This document shows, in pieces, positions 41,062-48,601 of a stretch of 64,000 nt of DNA (position 1 is the stretch's first letter; each line of letters opens with the position of its first letter). The notes below the pieces were generated by a model. The model made no database searches. It had not been told where the DNA came from and worked only from the letters and a program-made list of their open reading frames with translations. The DNA is from Spirochaetaceae bacterium (GTDB lineage Bacteria; Spirochaetota; Spirochaetia; SZUA-6; Bin103): positions 4,371-68,370 of the forward strand of contig JAPPNY010000158.1 in assembly GCA_028818385.1 (NCBI GenBank). The letters run 5' to 3'. A program made the translations under genes and the position numbers.

Positions 41062-42588
41062 ATGGGCAAGACACTGACGTGGCCCTTCGAGGACCACTAC
41101 AAGTGCTCGATCGGCGGCGAGCGGCACCTGTTCGTCGACGACGCGCTGGTGCAGCGCACCCGCGGCGTCGCCAAGCGGCTGCACCAGCCGGTCAAGCACC
41201 CCGCGAATCCGGTCATCCGCGGCGACCTGCCGTACGAGAACGACTATGCCGTTCTCCACGGTACCGTGCTGCGCGAGCCGGACGGGAGGTTCCGCGCCTG
41301 GTACCTGAGCGGCACCGGCGCCCTGGCCTATGCCGAGTCGGACGATGGGCTCAACTGGCGCAAGCCGCTGTTCGACCGCTACCGCATCGCGGGCGAGAAG
41401 ACCAACGTCGTCTACTGGACCCAGCACCCCGAGCTGGCCGGACGCGACGAGTGGAAGTTCGGCGGCGGCTCGATCATGCCCGACCCCGACGCCCCGCCGG
41501 AGGAGCGCTACCGGATGTTCACCTTCGAGGTGCCCTTGAGCGACGCCGCGCGCGAACGCTTCCGGACCGGCTACGGGTACTACGCGATCTCCTCGCCCGA
41601 CGGCATCCGCTGGCCCACGGCGCAGCCGCCGGTGCTCACCCGCCGTGGCGACGATCCGCACATGAGCGACGCCAACGCCTGCATGTACGACCCGCTGCGG
41701 CGGCGGTTCATCGCCTTCACCAAGCGGCACCAGATCCGCCCCGACGCCGTGGGCGATCAGGGCGTGATGTCACGCGTGCGCGGCATCAGCTTCAGCGACG
41801 ACTTCCGCGCCTGGACGCGGCCGGTCAACTGCCTCTTGCCCGACGACCGGGACCCTCGCGACGTGCAGTTCTACCGGCAGGGGGGCTGGACCCACCAGGG
41901 GATGTACCTGGGCCTGCTGGAGATCTACCACTCCGATCCGGACAACCCCACGCAACCGCTGATGCGCGACCTGCAGCTCATCTCCAGCCGCGACGGCGAG
42001 CTGTGGTGGCGGGCCGGCGGGAGGCAGACCTTCATTCCGTGCGGACCGGCGGGCTCGTGGGACGGGCAGATGCTCGACCTCAACGCCGGCGGACCGATCG
42101 ACGTGGGCGACGAGCACTGGATCTACTATGGCGGACGCGCCTACCCGCACGAGATCAATGACGAGCTGTTCCCCTGGGACGGACCGCGCGGCGCCGGCAT
42201 CGGCATCGCCACGCTGCGCCGGGACCGCTACGTGTCCTACGACGCCGGGCCGGAGACGGGCGAGGTGGTCACCCGCCTGCTGCGCTTCGAGCGGGGCGCC
42301 TCGCTGCGGGTCAACGCGCGCACCGGCCCAAACGGGTTCCTGCGCTGCGAGGTCCTGGACTCGATAGAGCGCCACGGGATCCCGCGCCGGCAGCTCTTCT
42401 GGGACTGGGGGATCGGCGCGCCCCTGTCCGGCTTCGGCGCCGAAGCATGCCAGCCGGTCGCGGGCGACCACCTCGACGCCGGGATCCGCTGGCGCGGCGG
42501 CCGCTCCATCGGCGAGCTGGCCGGGCGCTGGATCGCGCTCCGGTTCGTCATGCGCGACTGCTCGCTGTTCGCGTTCCAGATCCGCTGA
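41062..42588 (+). CDS. Glycosidase-like beta-propeller protein
   Basis: A 508-residue protein of the GH43/GH32-like five-bladed-propeller fold, as seen in planctomycete and spirochaete proteins usually annotated as hypothetical. The N-terminus RHLFVDDALVQRTRGV and the repeated ..RFRAWYLSG, YRMFTFE, RRFIAFTKRH, MYLGLLEIYH, HWIYYGGRAYPH strands mark the blades. No signal peptide. Active-site acids cannot be assigned safely. GAGGTGAAGAA precedes ATG 41062. It closes the plus-strand cluster 38241-42588 with SDR and amidohydrolase, suggesting a short sugar-acid or glycoside catabolic route; this is inference. Confidence 0.65.
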   Translation: MGKTLTWPFEDHYKCSIGGERHLFVDDALVQRTRGVAKRLHQPVKHPANPVIRGDLPYENDYAVLHGTVLREPDGRFRAWYLSGTGALAYAESDDGLNWRKPLFDRYRIAGEKTNVVYWTQHPELAGRDEWKFGGGSIMPDPDAPPEERYRMFTFEVPLSDAARERFRTGYGYYAISSPDGIRWPTAQPPVLTRRGDDPHMSDANACMYDPLRRRFIAFTKRHQIRPDAVGDQGVMSRVRGISFSDDFRAWTRPVNCLLPDDRDPRDVQFYRQGGWTHQGMYLGLLEIYHSDPDNPTQPLMRDLQLISSRDGELWWRAGGRQTFIPCGPAGSWDGQMLDLNAGGPIDVGDEHWIYYGGRAYPHEINDELFPWDGPRGAGIGIATLRRDRYVSYDAGPETGEVVTRLLRFERGASLRVNARTGPNGFLRCEVLDSIERHGIPRRQLFWDWGIGAPLSGFGAEACQPVAGDHLDAGIRWRGGRSIGELAGRWIALRFVMRDCSLFAFQIR

Positions 42589-42637
42589 CCGCGGCCATGA
42601 CGAGAAATCCGACCTTCATTTGACGGAGCGGCAGAGG

Positions 42638-42670
42638 AAGACATAATAAGGAGCACCCTTATTATGTCTT
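42638..42670. promoter_or_regulatory. Perfect 14-bp inverted repeat, VapBC operator
   Basis: Arms AAGACATAATAAGG (42638-42651) and CCTTATTATGTCTT (42657-42670) surround AGCAC. The repeat is strikingly AT-rich for this genome, ends 10 nt before the antitoxin ATG and carries -10-like TAATAA/TATTAT elements. It is the expected site for autoregulation by the ribbon-helix-helix antitoxin. Confidence 0.75.
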
Positions 42671-42680
42671 GGAGAACGGC

Positions 42681-42911
42681 ATGAACATAACGCTCAGCGT
42701 CGACGATCACGTCGTCCGCACCGTACGGAAGATCGCGATCGACAAGAACACGACCCTTACCGCCATGGTTCGCTCCTACCTCGAGTCACTGGCAGAGCGA
42801 GATCAGTTGGCGAGGGAGCAGGCCGTGGCGAAGTTCGACGACTCTGTTCGCAGGCTGAGTCGCCCCATGGGGCCACGCGACTGGACGCGGCAGGACCTGT
42901 ATGAGCGATAG
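42681..42911 (+). CDS. VapB-like ribbon-helix-helix antitoxin
   Basis: A 76-residue antitoxin. The N-terminal strand MNITLSVDDHVVRTVRKIAIDKNTTLTAMVRSYLES is a ribbon-helix-helix DNA-binding domain; the C-terminus (PMGPRDWTRQDLYER) would bind the PIN toxin. ATG 42681 has GGAGAA 5 nt upstream. The gene overlaps vapC by 11 nt. Confidence 0.85.
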   Translation: MNITLSVDDHVVRTVRKIAIDKNTTLTAMVRSYLESLAERDQLAREQAVAKFDDSVRRLSRPMGPRDWTRQDLYER

Positions 42912-43332
42912 GCATAGGCGCTTCGTTGACACGAACGTGTTGGTGTCCGCCTATGACAAACACTCCGAGACGAAACAGGCTGGAGCGCTGAGACTACTGC
43001 GAGCCGGCATGCTCAATGACGCCCTGGCTGTCTCCGCTCAGGTGCTCGGTGAGTTTTGCGCCGTCGTCACGCGACGCATCCCGACGCCGCTGACGGCCGA
43101 TGAGGCGGCCGCGGCCATCGACGCCCTGAAGCCCGTCCCCGTGGTCGAGATCGACCGTCAGCTCGTTGAGCGGGCGATCGAAACCCACAAGCGCTACGGG
43201 ATCGCCTACTGGGACGCGCTGATCGTCGCCGCGGCGGAACGTGCGGGCTGCGTCGAGGTGCTGTCCGAGGATCTCAGCGCCGGCCAGCGCTATGGCGGCG
43301 TCGTCGTGAGCAACCCCTTCGCAACGGTGTGA
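42901..43332 (+). CDS. vapC: VapC-like PIN-domain ribonuclease toxin
   Basis: A 143-residue PIN-domain toxin. Acidic residues: Asp in FVDTNVLVSAYD (residue 9), Glu in LGEFCAVVTRR (about 51), Asp in AYWDALIVAAAE (about 105), and Glu/Asp in LSEDLSAGQRY (about 123-124). VapC toxins cut tRNA or 23S rRNA sites and arrest translation. It is cotranscribed with, and translationally coupled to, the antitoxin at 42681, and is regulated through the 42638-42670 palindrome. Confidence 0.9.
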   Translation: MSDRHRRFVDTNVLVSAYDKHSETKQAGALRLLRAGMLNDALAVSAQVLGEFCAVVTRRIPTPLTADEAAAAIDALKPVPVVEIDRQLVERAIETHKRYGIAYWDALIVAAAERAGCVEVLSEDLSAGQRYGGVVVSNPFATV

Positions 43333-43345
43333 TGGCCGCCGTGTG

Positions 43346-44200
43346 ATGGCCACCGTTCTCGAAACCCGGCACGAGACCGTGGCGCCGGACGAGTTCGCGC
43401 GCGCGATCGAGGTGTTCGCGCGCGGCTTCTCGTTCGCGCGCAGCTTCACCCATCCGTATGTGGCGGAGCGCCTCGCCCCGAACGGGACGGAATCCCGCGC
43501 CGGCACGCTCTGGGTGTTGCGCGACGCCGACCGGCGGAGCGGCGCCTACCGGAAGGAGGAGTGGGTCAGCCACGGCCTGCCGCCCGAGCACGTGCACGCC
43601 GCCGCCGAGGGCTCGCCGTGGCGCGAGCGGACGCGGGCGTGCCGATCGACCGGGGCACGCGGCGGCTACAGCGTGTGCGCCATCCACGCCACGGACGAGC
43701 CGGAAGGGCCGCTGCGCGACGGCTTCAAGTCCCTCGGCTACCGGCTGGGCGGCACCGAGCCGTTCATGATCCATCGCCTGCGGCGCATTCCCCGCGTCAG
43801 CGCGCCGGCGGTCATCCGCCGCGTGCGCACCGCGGCGCTGGCCGACTGCCTGGCCAAGGCGGCGCGCATCCGGCAGATCCTGCCCGAGCACCTGGGCGAG
43901 GATTCGCCGCAGCGCCAGTACGTAGCGATGGCCGGCGACGCCATCGTCGGTTGGGTCGGCAGCATCGCCGTCGGCGACGCCACCTGGTGCCAGAACATGT
44001 ACGTGGCGCCACCCTACCGGCGCCGCGGCATCGCCCGCGCCATGCTGTGCCGGCTGCTCCGCGACGACCGTGCGGCCGGCACGGTGCTGGCCGTGCTGCT
44101 CGCCTCCCACACCGGCGCCAAGCTGTACGCATCGGTGGGCTACGCGCAGATCGGTACGCTGCTCTTCTTCACGCCGAGCAGGAAGTCGGCGACGGACTGA
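43346..44200 (+). CDS. GNAT-family N-acetyltransferase
   Basis: A 284-residue protein with a C-terminal GNAT domain (about 155-275). The acetyl-CoA-binding motif A is MYVAPPYRRRGIARAMLCRLL and the final strand region HTGAKLYASVGYAQIG resembles RimI/PA4794-like acetyltransferases. The N-terminal half is a second, degenerate GNAT-like or substrate-binding module. ATG 43346 follows the VapC stop by 13 nt and may be read from the same message. Substrate unknown. Confidence 0.8.
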   Translation: MATVLETRHETVAPDEFARAIEVFARGFSFARSFTHPYVAERLAPNGTESRAGTLWVLRDADRRSGAYRKEEWVSHGLPPEHVHAAAEGSPWRERTRACRSTGARGGYSVCAIHATDEPEGPLRDGFKSLGYRLGGTEPFMIHRLRRIPRVSAPAVIRRVRTAALADCLAKAARIRQILPEHLGEDSPQRQYVAMAGDAIVGWVGSIAVGDATWCQNMYVAPPYRRRGIARAMLCRLLRDDRAAGTVLAVLLASHTGAKLYASVGYAQIGTLLFFTPSRKSATD

Positions 44201-44218
44201 ACCGGCCCGGCGGGGGCG

Positions 44219-45012
44219 TCAGTCCGGCACGCCGACGATGGTCAGGTACTCCAGCCAATCGTCGTGCGGGTTGCTGACGCTGTGCTCGGTCCCGGCCGGC
44301 AGGTGAATGGCATCGCCCTCGCGCATCGGCTCGCGCGCGAATCCGGCACTGAGCTCGCCCGATCCGCCGGTGACGTAGTAGACGCGCTCGCTCTGCGGAT
44401 CGCTCCACGCCTCGGTCGCGTGGCGGGGGTGCAGGCGCTGCATGGCGATCTCCTGCACGGTGTCAAGCGGAGCGTCGGCGAACGCCACACCTTCCGCCTT
44501 GCGGGCGAACGCGCGCCAGCAAACAGCGCCCCGGTCGATGACCGCACCGGTGAGACGTCCAGCCACGAGCGGCAGGCGATCGGCAGCTTCGCGCCCGCCG
44601 GCCCGTTGGCCGCGATCGCCGCCTCGTTCGCAACCCGCTGCGCCTCCGGCAGGCGCGCCCCGGCGATCAACAGGTGCTCGATCCAATCGTCGCCGTCGTT
44701 GATGAGCTGGTGGTAGCAGGTGGCCGGCAGGCAGATCAGGTCGCCGGCGCGCACCGGATGGATCTCTTCGTCCACGTGCATCTTCCCGGCGCCGCGCAGG
44801 AAGTAGTAGATCTGCTCCTGGTCCGCGTGCACGTGGTAGTCGCCGGTCCGACCCGGCTGCATCACGTGCCGCGCCACAAGCTGCAACTGCCCCAGCACAT
44901 GTGCGCCGATCGTCGTCGCGCTGCCGCCGGCGGGGCCCAGCAGGTTGCCGACCAGCACGTTGCGCTTGGACACGTGCGGCGCGTGATCCCGCCAGTTGAT
45001 CCTGGTCGTCAT
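44219..45012 (-). pseudogene. Two-cupin-domain protein with a frameshift
   Basis: The N-terminal cupin starts at ATG 45012 (MTTRINWRDHAP) with YHVHADQEQIYYFLRGAGKM and VRAGDLICLPATCYHQ, keeping the metal His residues. The C-terminal cupin is in another frame: MQRLHPRHATEAWSDPQSER and GDAIHLPAGTEHSVSNPHDDW ending at 44219. The two join if one base is restored near 44582 (AAGCTG-G-CCGATCGC). So the gene has a real one-base deletion or a sequencing error. Cupin pairs of this kind include mannose-6-phosphate isomerase-like proteins and gentisate-dioxygenase relatives. TATGGT lies 6 nt before the start. Confidence 0.7.
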
Positions 45013-45018
45013 CGGCCT

Positions 45019-45024
45019 ACCATA
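45019..45024 (-). promoter_or_regulatory. -10 box of leaderless-type promoter (cupin gene)
   Basis: Minus-strand TATGGT ends 6 nt before ATG 45012. The same hexamer and distance occur before the Phd antitoxin gene at 33173. Confidence 0.45.
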
Positions 45025-45033
45025 CCCGCTGAG

Positions 45034-45120
45034 AGGAAGGCGAGCGCACCCTCTGGGACCTGCTCGGCAAGGCGTGCGGCCGGTCGGTCTGCGAGCTGCT
45101 CGGAGCCGCCCACCGCTCCA
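45034..45120 (+). pseudogene. 5'-half fragment of an enolase-superfamily gene
   Basis: The plus strand encodes EGERTLWDLLGKACGRSV followed by CELLGAAHRSS, the ALWDLLGKxxGxPVxxLLGG segment found near residue 100-125 of mandelate racemase/muconate lactonising enzymes. Homology stops at about 45120, just before the AT-richer isochorismatase gene. The matching C-terminal half is at 47581-48030. Confidence 0.6.
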
Positions 45121-45142
45121 GCAGATGTAGTACAAATGGAGA

Positions 45143-45784
45143 ATGAACAAATACATCCTTGACGTGGACCGCGAGACGAGGGAGAACTACCCTGGAGAGG
45201 CGCGAACGTTCGGGTGGGGCTCAAAGCCCGCGGTGTTGGTCGTAGACCTCCAGGTGGGCTTTACCGATCCTGCGAAGTCTTCCGTAGCGTTCGCCGATTA
45301 CCGGGACGTCATAGAGCAGACGAACCGAATACTGGCGGCAGCCCGCGCCAGCACAATTCCATGCATGTTCGTTGTACTAGCCTTCAGGGACGAACGAGAG
45401 GCTGCTATAGGTTTCAAGAAAACAGCTCGAAGCTTCGTAGAGGGCTCTGAGCCGACGCAGATGGACCCGAGGGTCGATTACAGACCAAACGAAGATTTGC
45501 TCTTCTTCAAGAGGCATAGTTCCGGCTTCTTTGAAACACCTCTGCAGTCAACACTGCTGGGGCTTGGGATCGACACGCTGATCTGCACCGGCACGTCGAC
45601 GAACGGCTGCGTACGGAAGACGGTTACAGATGCTGCGGAGCGCGGTTACAGAGTCATAATCCCAGAGGAAGCGGTCGGAAATCTAAAATCGAGGGTCTCG
45701 CATATCTATGGACTTTTTGACATGGACCATTTCTACGGCGATGTGGTATCGGTCGAGGAAGTTATTGAACATCTATCCACATGA
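45143..45784 (+). CDS. Isochorismatase-family cysteine hydrolase
   Basis: A 213-residue hydrolase of the isochorismatase/N-carbamoylsarcosine amidase family. The catalytic triad is Asp in LVVDLQVGFTDP (residue 35), Lys in LFFKRHSSGFFET (about 122) and Cys in STNGCVRKTVTDAAERGY (about 155). The gene is clearly less GC-rich than its surroundings (codons AAA, TTT, ATA are frequent), a sign of recent transfer. It lies between two halves of a broken enolase-superfamily gene, so it is part of an inserted segment. Likely substrates are N-carbamoyl or amide compounds; not determinable. Confidence 0.88.
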   Translation: MNKYILDVDRETRENYPGEARTFGWGSKPAVLVVDLQVGFTDPAKSSVAFADYRDVIEQTNRILAAARASTIPCMFVVLAFRDEREAAIGFKKTARSFVEGSEPTQMDPRVDYRPNEDLLFFKRHSSGFFETPLQSTLLGLGIDTLICTGTSTNGCVRKTVTDAAERGYRVIIPEEAVGNLKSRVSHIYGLFDMDHFYGDVVSVEEVIEHLST

Positions 45785-45811
45785 ACGTCTTGCAGCGCGA
45801 CCAGGACTTTG

Positions 45812-45840
45812 AAAAGGAGCCCGCCACCAGGGCGGGCTCC
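45812..45840 (-). terminator. Rho-independent terminator for the 45874 gene
   Basis: GGAGCCCGCC and GGCGGGCTCC form a 10-bp stem with a 5-nt loop. Read on the minus strand it is followed by TTTTC, a proper terminator tail, 34 nt after the binding-protein stop. On the plus strand there is no T-tract. Confidence 0.75.
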
Positions 45841-45873
45841 ACGTGGACGGACTCAGCCGGGTAGCGAATCGTG

Positions 45874-47472
45874 CTACATGCCCTGTTTCGCGACGCTTTC
45901 CAGCAGTCTGTCGAGTCCGGCGTCCATCATCGACTGTACGTAGCCGTCCCACTCGGCATCGATGTCGACCTGGCCGGTGATTGCCTTCCAGCCGAACTCA
46001 TGCTGGATGGTGTCCACGTTGGCGGCCAAAGCGCGCTCGGCCTCTGTCCAGATCGCCAGGTCGAAGCCGAAGCTCAAGCCGACTCCCGGGCCCTTGGTCT
46101 GGTGCTCCATCAGGAAGCTCGTCAGAGCATCCGTAACCGGCGAGTTGTAGACCTTGTCCACCGGCGGCACGATCTGCGGGACAATCGTCAGCATGCGCAC
46201 GCCGAGCAGCGTTCCGGTGGCGCTGTCCTTGCCCCCTCCGGTGCCGGGAATGGATACGCGGTAGCCGTTCTCATCAAGCTCCCACGTCTCACCCTCGCGG
46301 CCGCCATAGTGGTTTTCGGCGTAGACGTCGGCGTCCGCAAAGATATCCTCCAGCATCTGCATGATCTTCACCACCTTCGCGTCGCTGGCGTCGATCCCGA
46401 AACCGGCGGACGAACCGGTCGGGTCGCGGTACCAGGTGCCGCGACCTCCGGTCGGACCCACGGGCGTGATCGTGTAGACGATCTCCACGTCGGGATGCGC
46501 TTCCCGCAGGGCGCCCCACGGTCCCGCTTCGTACTGGGACATCCAGGCATCCAGCTCCGACCAGGCGCCGAACTCGTCGTTCGCCATCGCCCGAATCACG
46601 TCGGCGCGTACGGCGGTCGGCGTATCGGGGTGAATGATCTCCATCTCCCACCAGCGGTTGACGAACTTGAGGGCTTCCCGGTAATTCGGGTCGACCATGG
46701 AATAGTAGCCCTTGCCGTCGCGCACGTCCCACGTGAACAGGCGAATACCGAATGATCCGAACACGTTCGGCAGTATCGTGCGGGTGAGGTTCGGACCGTT
46801 CTTCCACACCATGTATCCGTAGCTGTCCTTCTTGCCATTTCCGTCCGGGTCTTCGTTGCGGAACTTCAGGAGCAGGCTTTCGATCTCGGCTATGGTGTCG
46901 GGCCCTTTGAAGAAGCTCTTGCCCGCCACCGGCTCCGGCTCCACCCCGACGGCTCGCATCCAGTCGGCGCGAAAGCCCATCACCTGCCCGGTAGTGGCAA
47001 ACGACATCGCTGACGGAATGAGGTAGTTCGTTCCGTCGAAAACGGTGGTGCGCCACTTCGTGTCGCCGACGTAGTGCTCCACTTGCTGCATCCATCCGGG
47101 CATGTGCTCCATGATCAGGTCCTGTGCGATCGTTCGCACGATGCCCGCGTCGATCCAGGCCGGGTTGCGTGCCCAGACAGACAGGAAATCGGGGATATCC
47201 CCTGCCGCGATGCGAACGTTCCTGGCCTCTCCATCGTACGCGTCGATGTCGTACCAGGGTTCCAGGTCCACGTCGTAGCGCTCTTCCAGGAAGAGCTCGA
47301 CCCAGCTGTCCGGAGCCAGGGTCGTGCCGCGGGCGGTGAACGGTATCATCGAGATCGTGAGCCGCTCCTCCGCTGCCTCCGCTGCCTGCTCTTCCTGGCC
47401 TTCCGCGAACAACGCGCCCGTCGTCAGTGCCAGCACCGTCGCCAACGCAACGAGTCTCGTAGCAGTTCTCAT
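45874..47472 (-). CDS. LplA-type extracellular solute-binding protein
   Basis: A 532-residue family 1 binding protein. Signal peptide of residues 1-23 (core LVALATVLALTTGAL, cleavage FAE|GQEEQ), then a Glu/Ala-rich linker, as in spirochaetal secreted binding proteins. Later features: PDFLSVWARNPAWIDAGIV and EDPDGNGKKDSYGYMVW, a calcium-loop-like segment also present in the 18219 protein. It probably captures an oligosaccharide, but no permease genes adjoin it. ATG 47472 has GGAGGAGGG ideally placed. It ends at a proper terminator (45812-45840). The gene is on the segment inserted between the enolase fragments and opposes the isochorismatase gene. Confidence 0.88.
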   Translation of the reverse strand: MRTATRLVALATVLALTTGALFAEGQEEQAAEAAEERLTISMIPFTARGTTLAPDSWVELFLEERYDVDLEPWYDIDAYDGEARNVRIAAGDIPDFLSVWARNPAWIDAGIVRTIAQDLIMEHMPGWMQQVEHYVGDTKWRTTVFDGTNYLIPSAMSFATTGQVMGFRADWMRAVGVEPEPVAGKSFFKGPDTIAEIESLLLKFRNEDPDGNGKKDSYGYMVWKNGPNLTRTILPNVFGSFGIRLFTWDVRDGKGYYSMVDPNYREALKFVNRWWEMEIIHPDTPTAVRADVIRAMANDEFGAWSELDAWMSQYEAGPWGALREAHPDVEIVYTITPVGPTGGRGTWYRDPTGSSAGFGIDASDAKVVKIMQMLEDIFADADVYAENHYGGREGETWELDENGYRVSIPGTGGGKDSATGTLLGVRMLTIVPQIVPPVDKVYNSPVTDALTSFLMEHQTKGPGVGLSFGFDLAIWTEAERALAANVDTIQHEFGWKAITGQVDIDAEWDGYVQSMMDAGLDRLLESVAKQGM

Positions 47473-47496
47473 GGTTCCCTCCTCCGGGAATGGTAT

Positions 47497-47532
47497 TACC
47501 CCTCTTTGGGGTACGATCACCCTGATATCAGG
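47497..47532 (-). promoter_or_regulatory. Leader stem-loop and palindrome of the 45874 gene
   Basis: In the untranslated leader TACCCC/GGGGTA (47497-47513) forms a 6-bp stem, and a perfect 12-bp palindrome CCTGATATCAGG lies at 47521-47532, upstream in the minus-strand direction. The latter is a candidate regulator site. A weak promoter (TTGCAC, 15-nt spacer, TATACT, 47544-47570) lies beyond. Confidence 0.35.
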
Positions 47533-47580
47533 TGGCAGAGCAAAGTATACTGGTGGGGGGTGCGGTGCAAGGTATCGCAC

Positions 47581-48030
47581 CTACCCCACGAGTACGTGCG
47601 GGAGCACGCGCGCCTGCGGGCCGCCACCTCCAAGCCGATCTCCGGGGGGGCAAGTCGCTGTTCACGCGCTACGAGTTCGTGCCGGTGTTCGAGAAGCGGG
47701 CCTTCGACATCGTGCAGCCCGACGCCGCCGGGGTCGGCGGCATCACGGAGGCGGCGGCGATCGCGGCCATGGCCGAGGCGCACGGCGTGCGCTGCACCCC
47801 GCACGTCGCCTGCTCGTCGGGAACCGGCGTGGGGCTGGCCGCCAACATGCACGTGCTGGCCACCGTGGCCGACCCGCCGTACGACCTGTACGACGACAGC
47901 CCGCTGCAGCGGGAGCTGCTGAAGGACTCGCTCCGTGCGGTCGACGGCGTCATCCGCCTCCACGACAGGCCCGGCCTGAGCGTCGAGCTCGACCCTGAGG
48001 CGGTCGAGCGCTACCGCGTAGACGTATCGC
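47581..48030 (+). pseudogene. C-terminal fragment of an enolase-superfamily gene, frameshifted
   Basis: The plus strand encodes LPHEYVREHARLRAATSKPISGG in one frame and KSLFTRYEFVPVFEKRAFDIVQPDAAGVGG (only part quoted) in the next; the shift lies in a run of seven G at about 47643-47649. Then follow EAAAIAAMAEAHGVRC, CTPHVACSSGTGVGLAAN and ERYRVD, typical of mandelate racemase/galactarate dehydratase C-terminal barrels. With the fragment at 45034 it is a single gene of about 370 codons cut by the inserted segment, with about 115 codons lost. Confidence 0.75.
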
Positions 48031-48196
48031 CGTGTTTTTCGGCTGTCAACTCGCGGGCCTGATCCTCCAGATCAGATGCCATGCGCAGCAGGTGATCGCG
48101 CACGATCGGGTCTCCGATCTTCTTGGCCTGCTCTCGCGCCCGCTTGGCGTCCTCAATCCGCTCCTTGGCGGCAACGGCCATTACGTCAAATGCCAT
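48011..48196 (-). CDS. Small helical protein of unknown function
   Basis: A 61-residue protein, MAFDVMAVAAKERIEDAKRA followed by REQAKKIGDPIVRDHLLRMASDLEDQARELT. The heptad-like pattern of Arg/Glu/Leu suggests one or two amphipathic helices. Similar small proteins of this composition are widespread as uncharacterised proteins. ATG 48196 has AGGGG 8 nt upstream. Its end overlaps the enolase relic by about 20 nt. Probably real, function unknown. Confidence 0.5.
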   Translation of the reverse strand: MAFDVMAVAAKERIEDAKRAREQAKKIGDPIVRDHLLRMASDLEDQARELTAEKHGDTSTR

Positions 48197-48358
48197 CACG
48201 ATTACCCCTGATCCTCAACCCTGACGAGCTTTTCAGAACCTATCACGCTCGCCGCGCCGCGTCCATCAGCGCTCTTTACTCGCGTGTTGTCGACTGCTCC
48301 CGTCGTAGGACAATCCCGCACGAAGCGGCTGATCGGCGGCGGGGTCCATACTGTGGGC

Positions 48359-48601
48359 ATGAGGACGACGGTTTCCCTTCCCGACGAGCTGTTCCATGCG
48401 GCCGAGCGACTCGCACGGCAGTCGCGACAAACCCGGAGTCAGCTCTACGCCCATGCGCTGGCCGAGTATGTCGCGCACCATGCGGAGGAAGCGGTCACGG
48501 CGGCCATGAACAGAGTCGTGGATCAACTGCAGGATGGTGCCGGCGTCGACCCGGCGTTCTCCGGTGCGGCAGACCGGACGCTCGTGTGCTCGGAGTGGTA
48601 A
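48359..48601 (+). CDS. Orphan MazE-like ribbon-helix-helix antitoxin
   Basis: An 80-residue protein MRTTVSLPDELFHAAERLAR with QTRSQLYAHALAEYV, the ribbon-helix-helix of MazE/CopG antitoxins, and a C-terminus DPAFSGAADRTLVCSEW that matches the end of MazE-type proteins whose toxin gene normally follows with a small overlap. No MazF-type gene follows; instead the convergent transglutaminase-like gene overlaps by 79 nt. CATACT lies 6 nt before ATG 48359. The toxin has been lost or was never present. Confidence 0.65.
   Translation: MRTTVSLPDELFHAAERLARQSRQTRSQLYAHALAEYVAHHAEEAVTAAMNRVVDQLQDGAGVDPAFSGAADRTLVCSEW

Noticed and set aside
45816..45840. Hairpin as a terminator for the isochorismatase gene (plus strand)
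   Set aside because: No T-tract on the plus strand; the tail TTTTC exists only in the minus-strand direction.
45121..47580. Insertion sequence or integrase bringing in the isochorismatase segment
   Set aside because: No transposase, terminal inverted repeats or target duplications could be found by eye.
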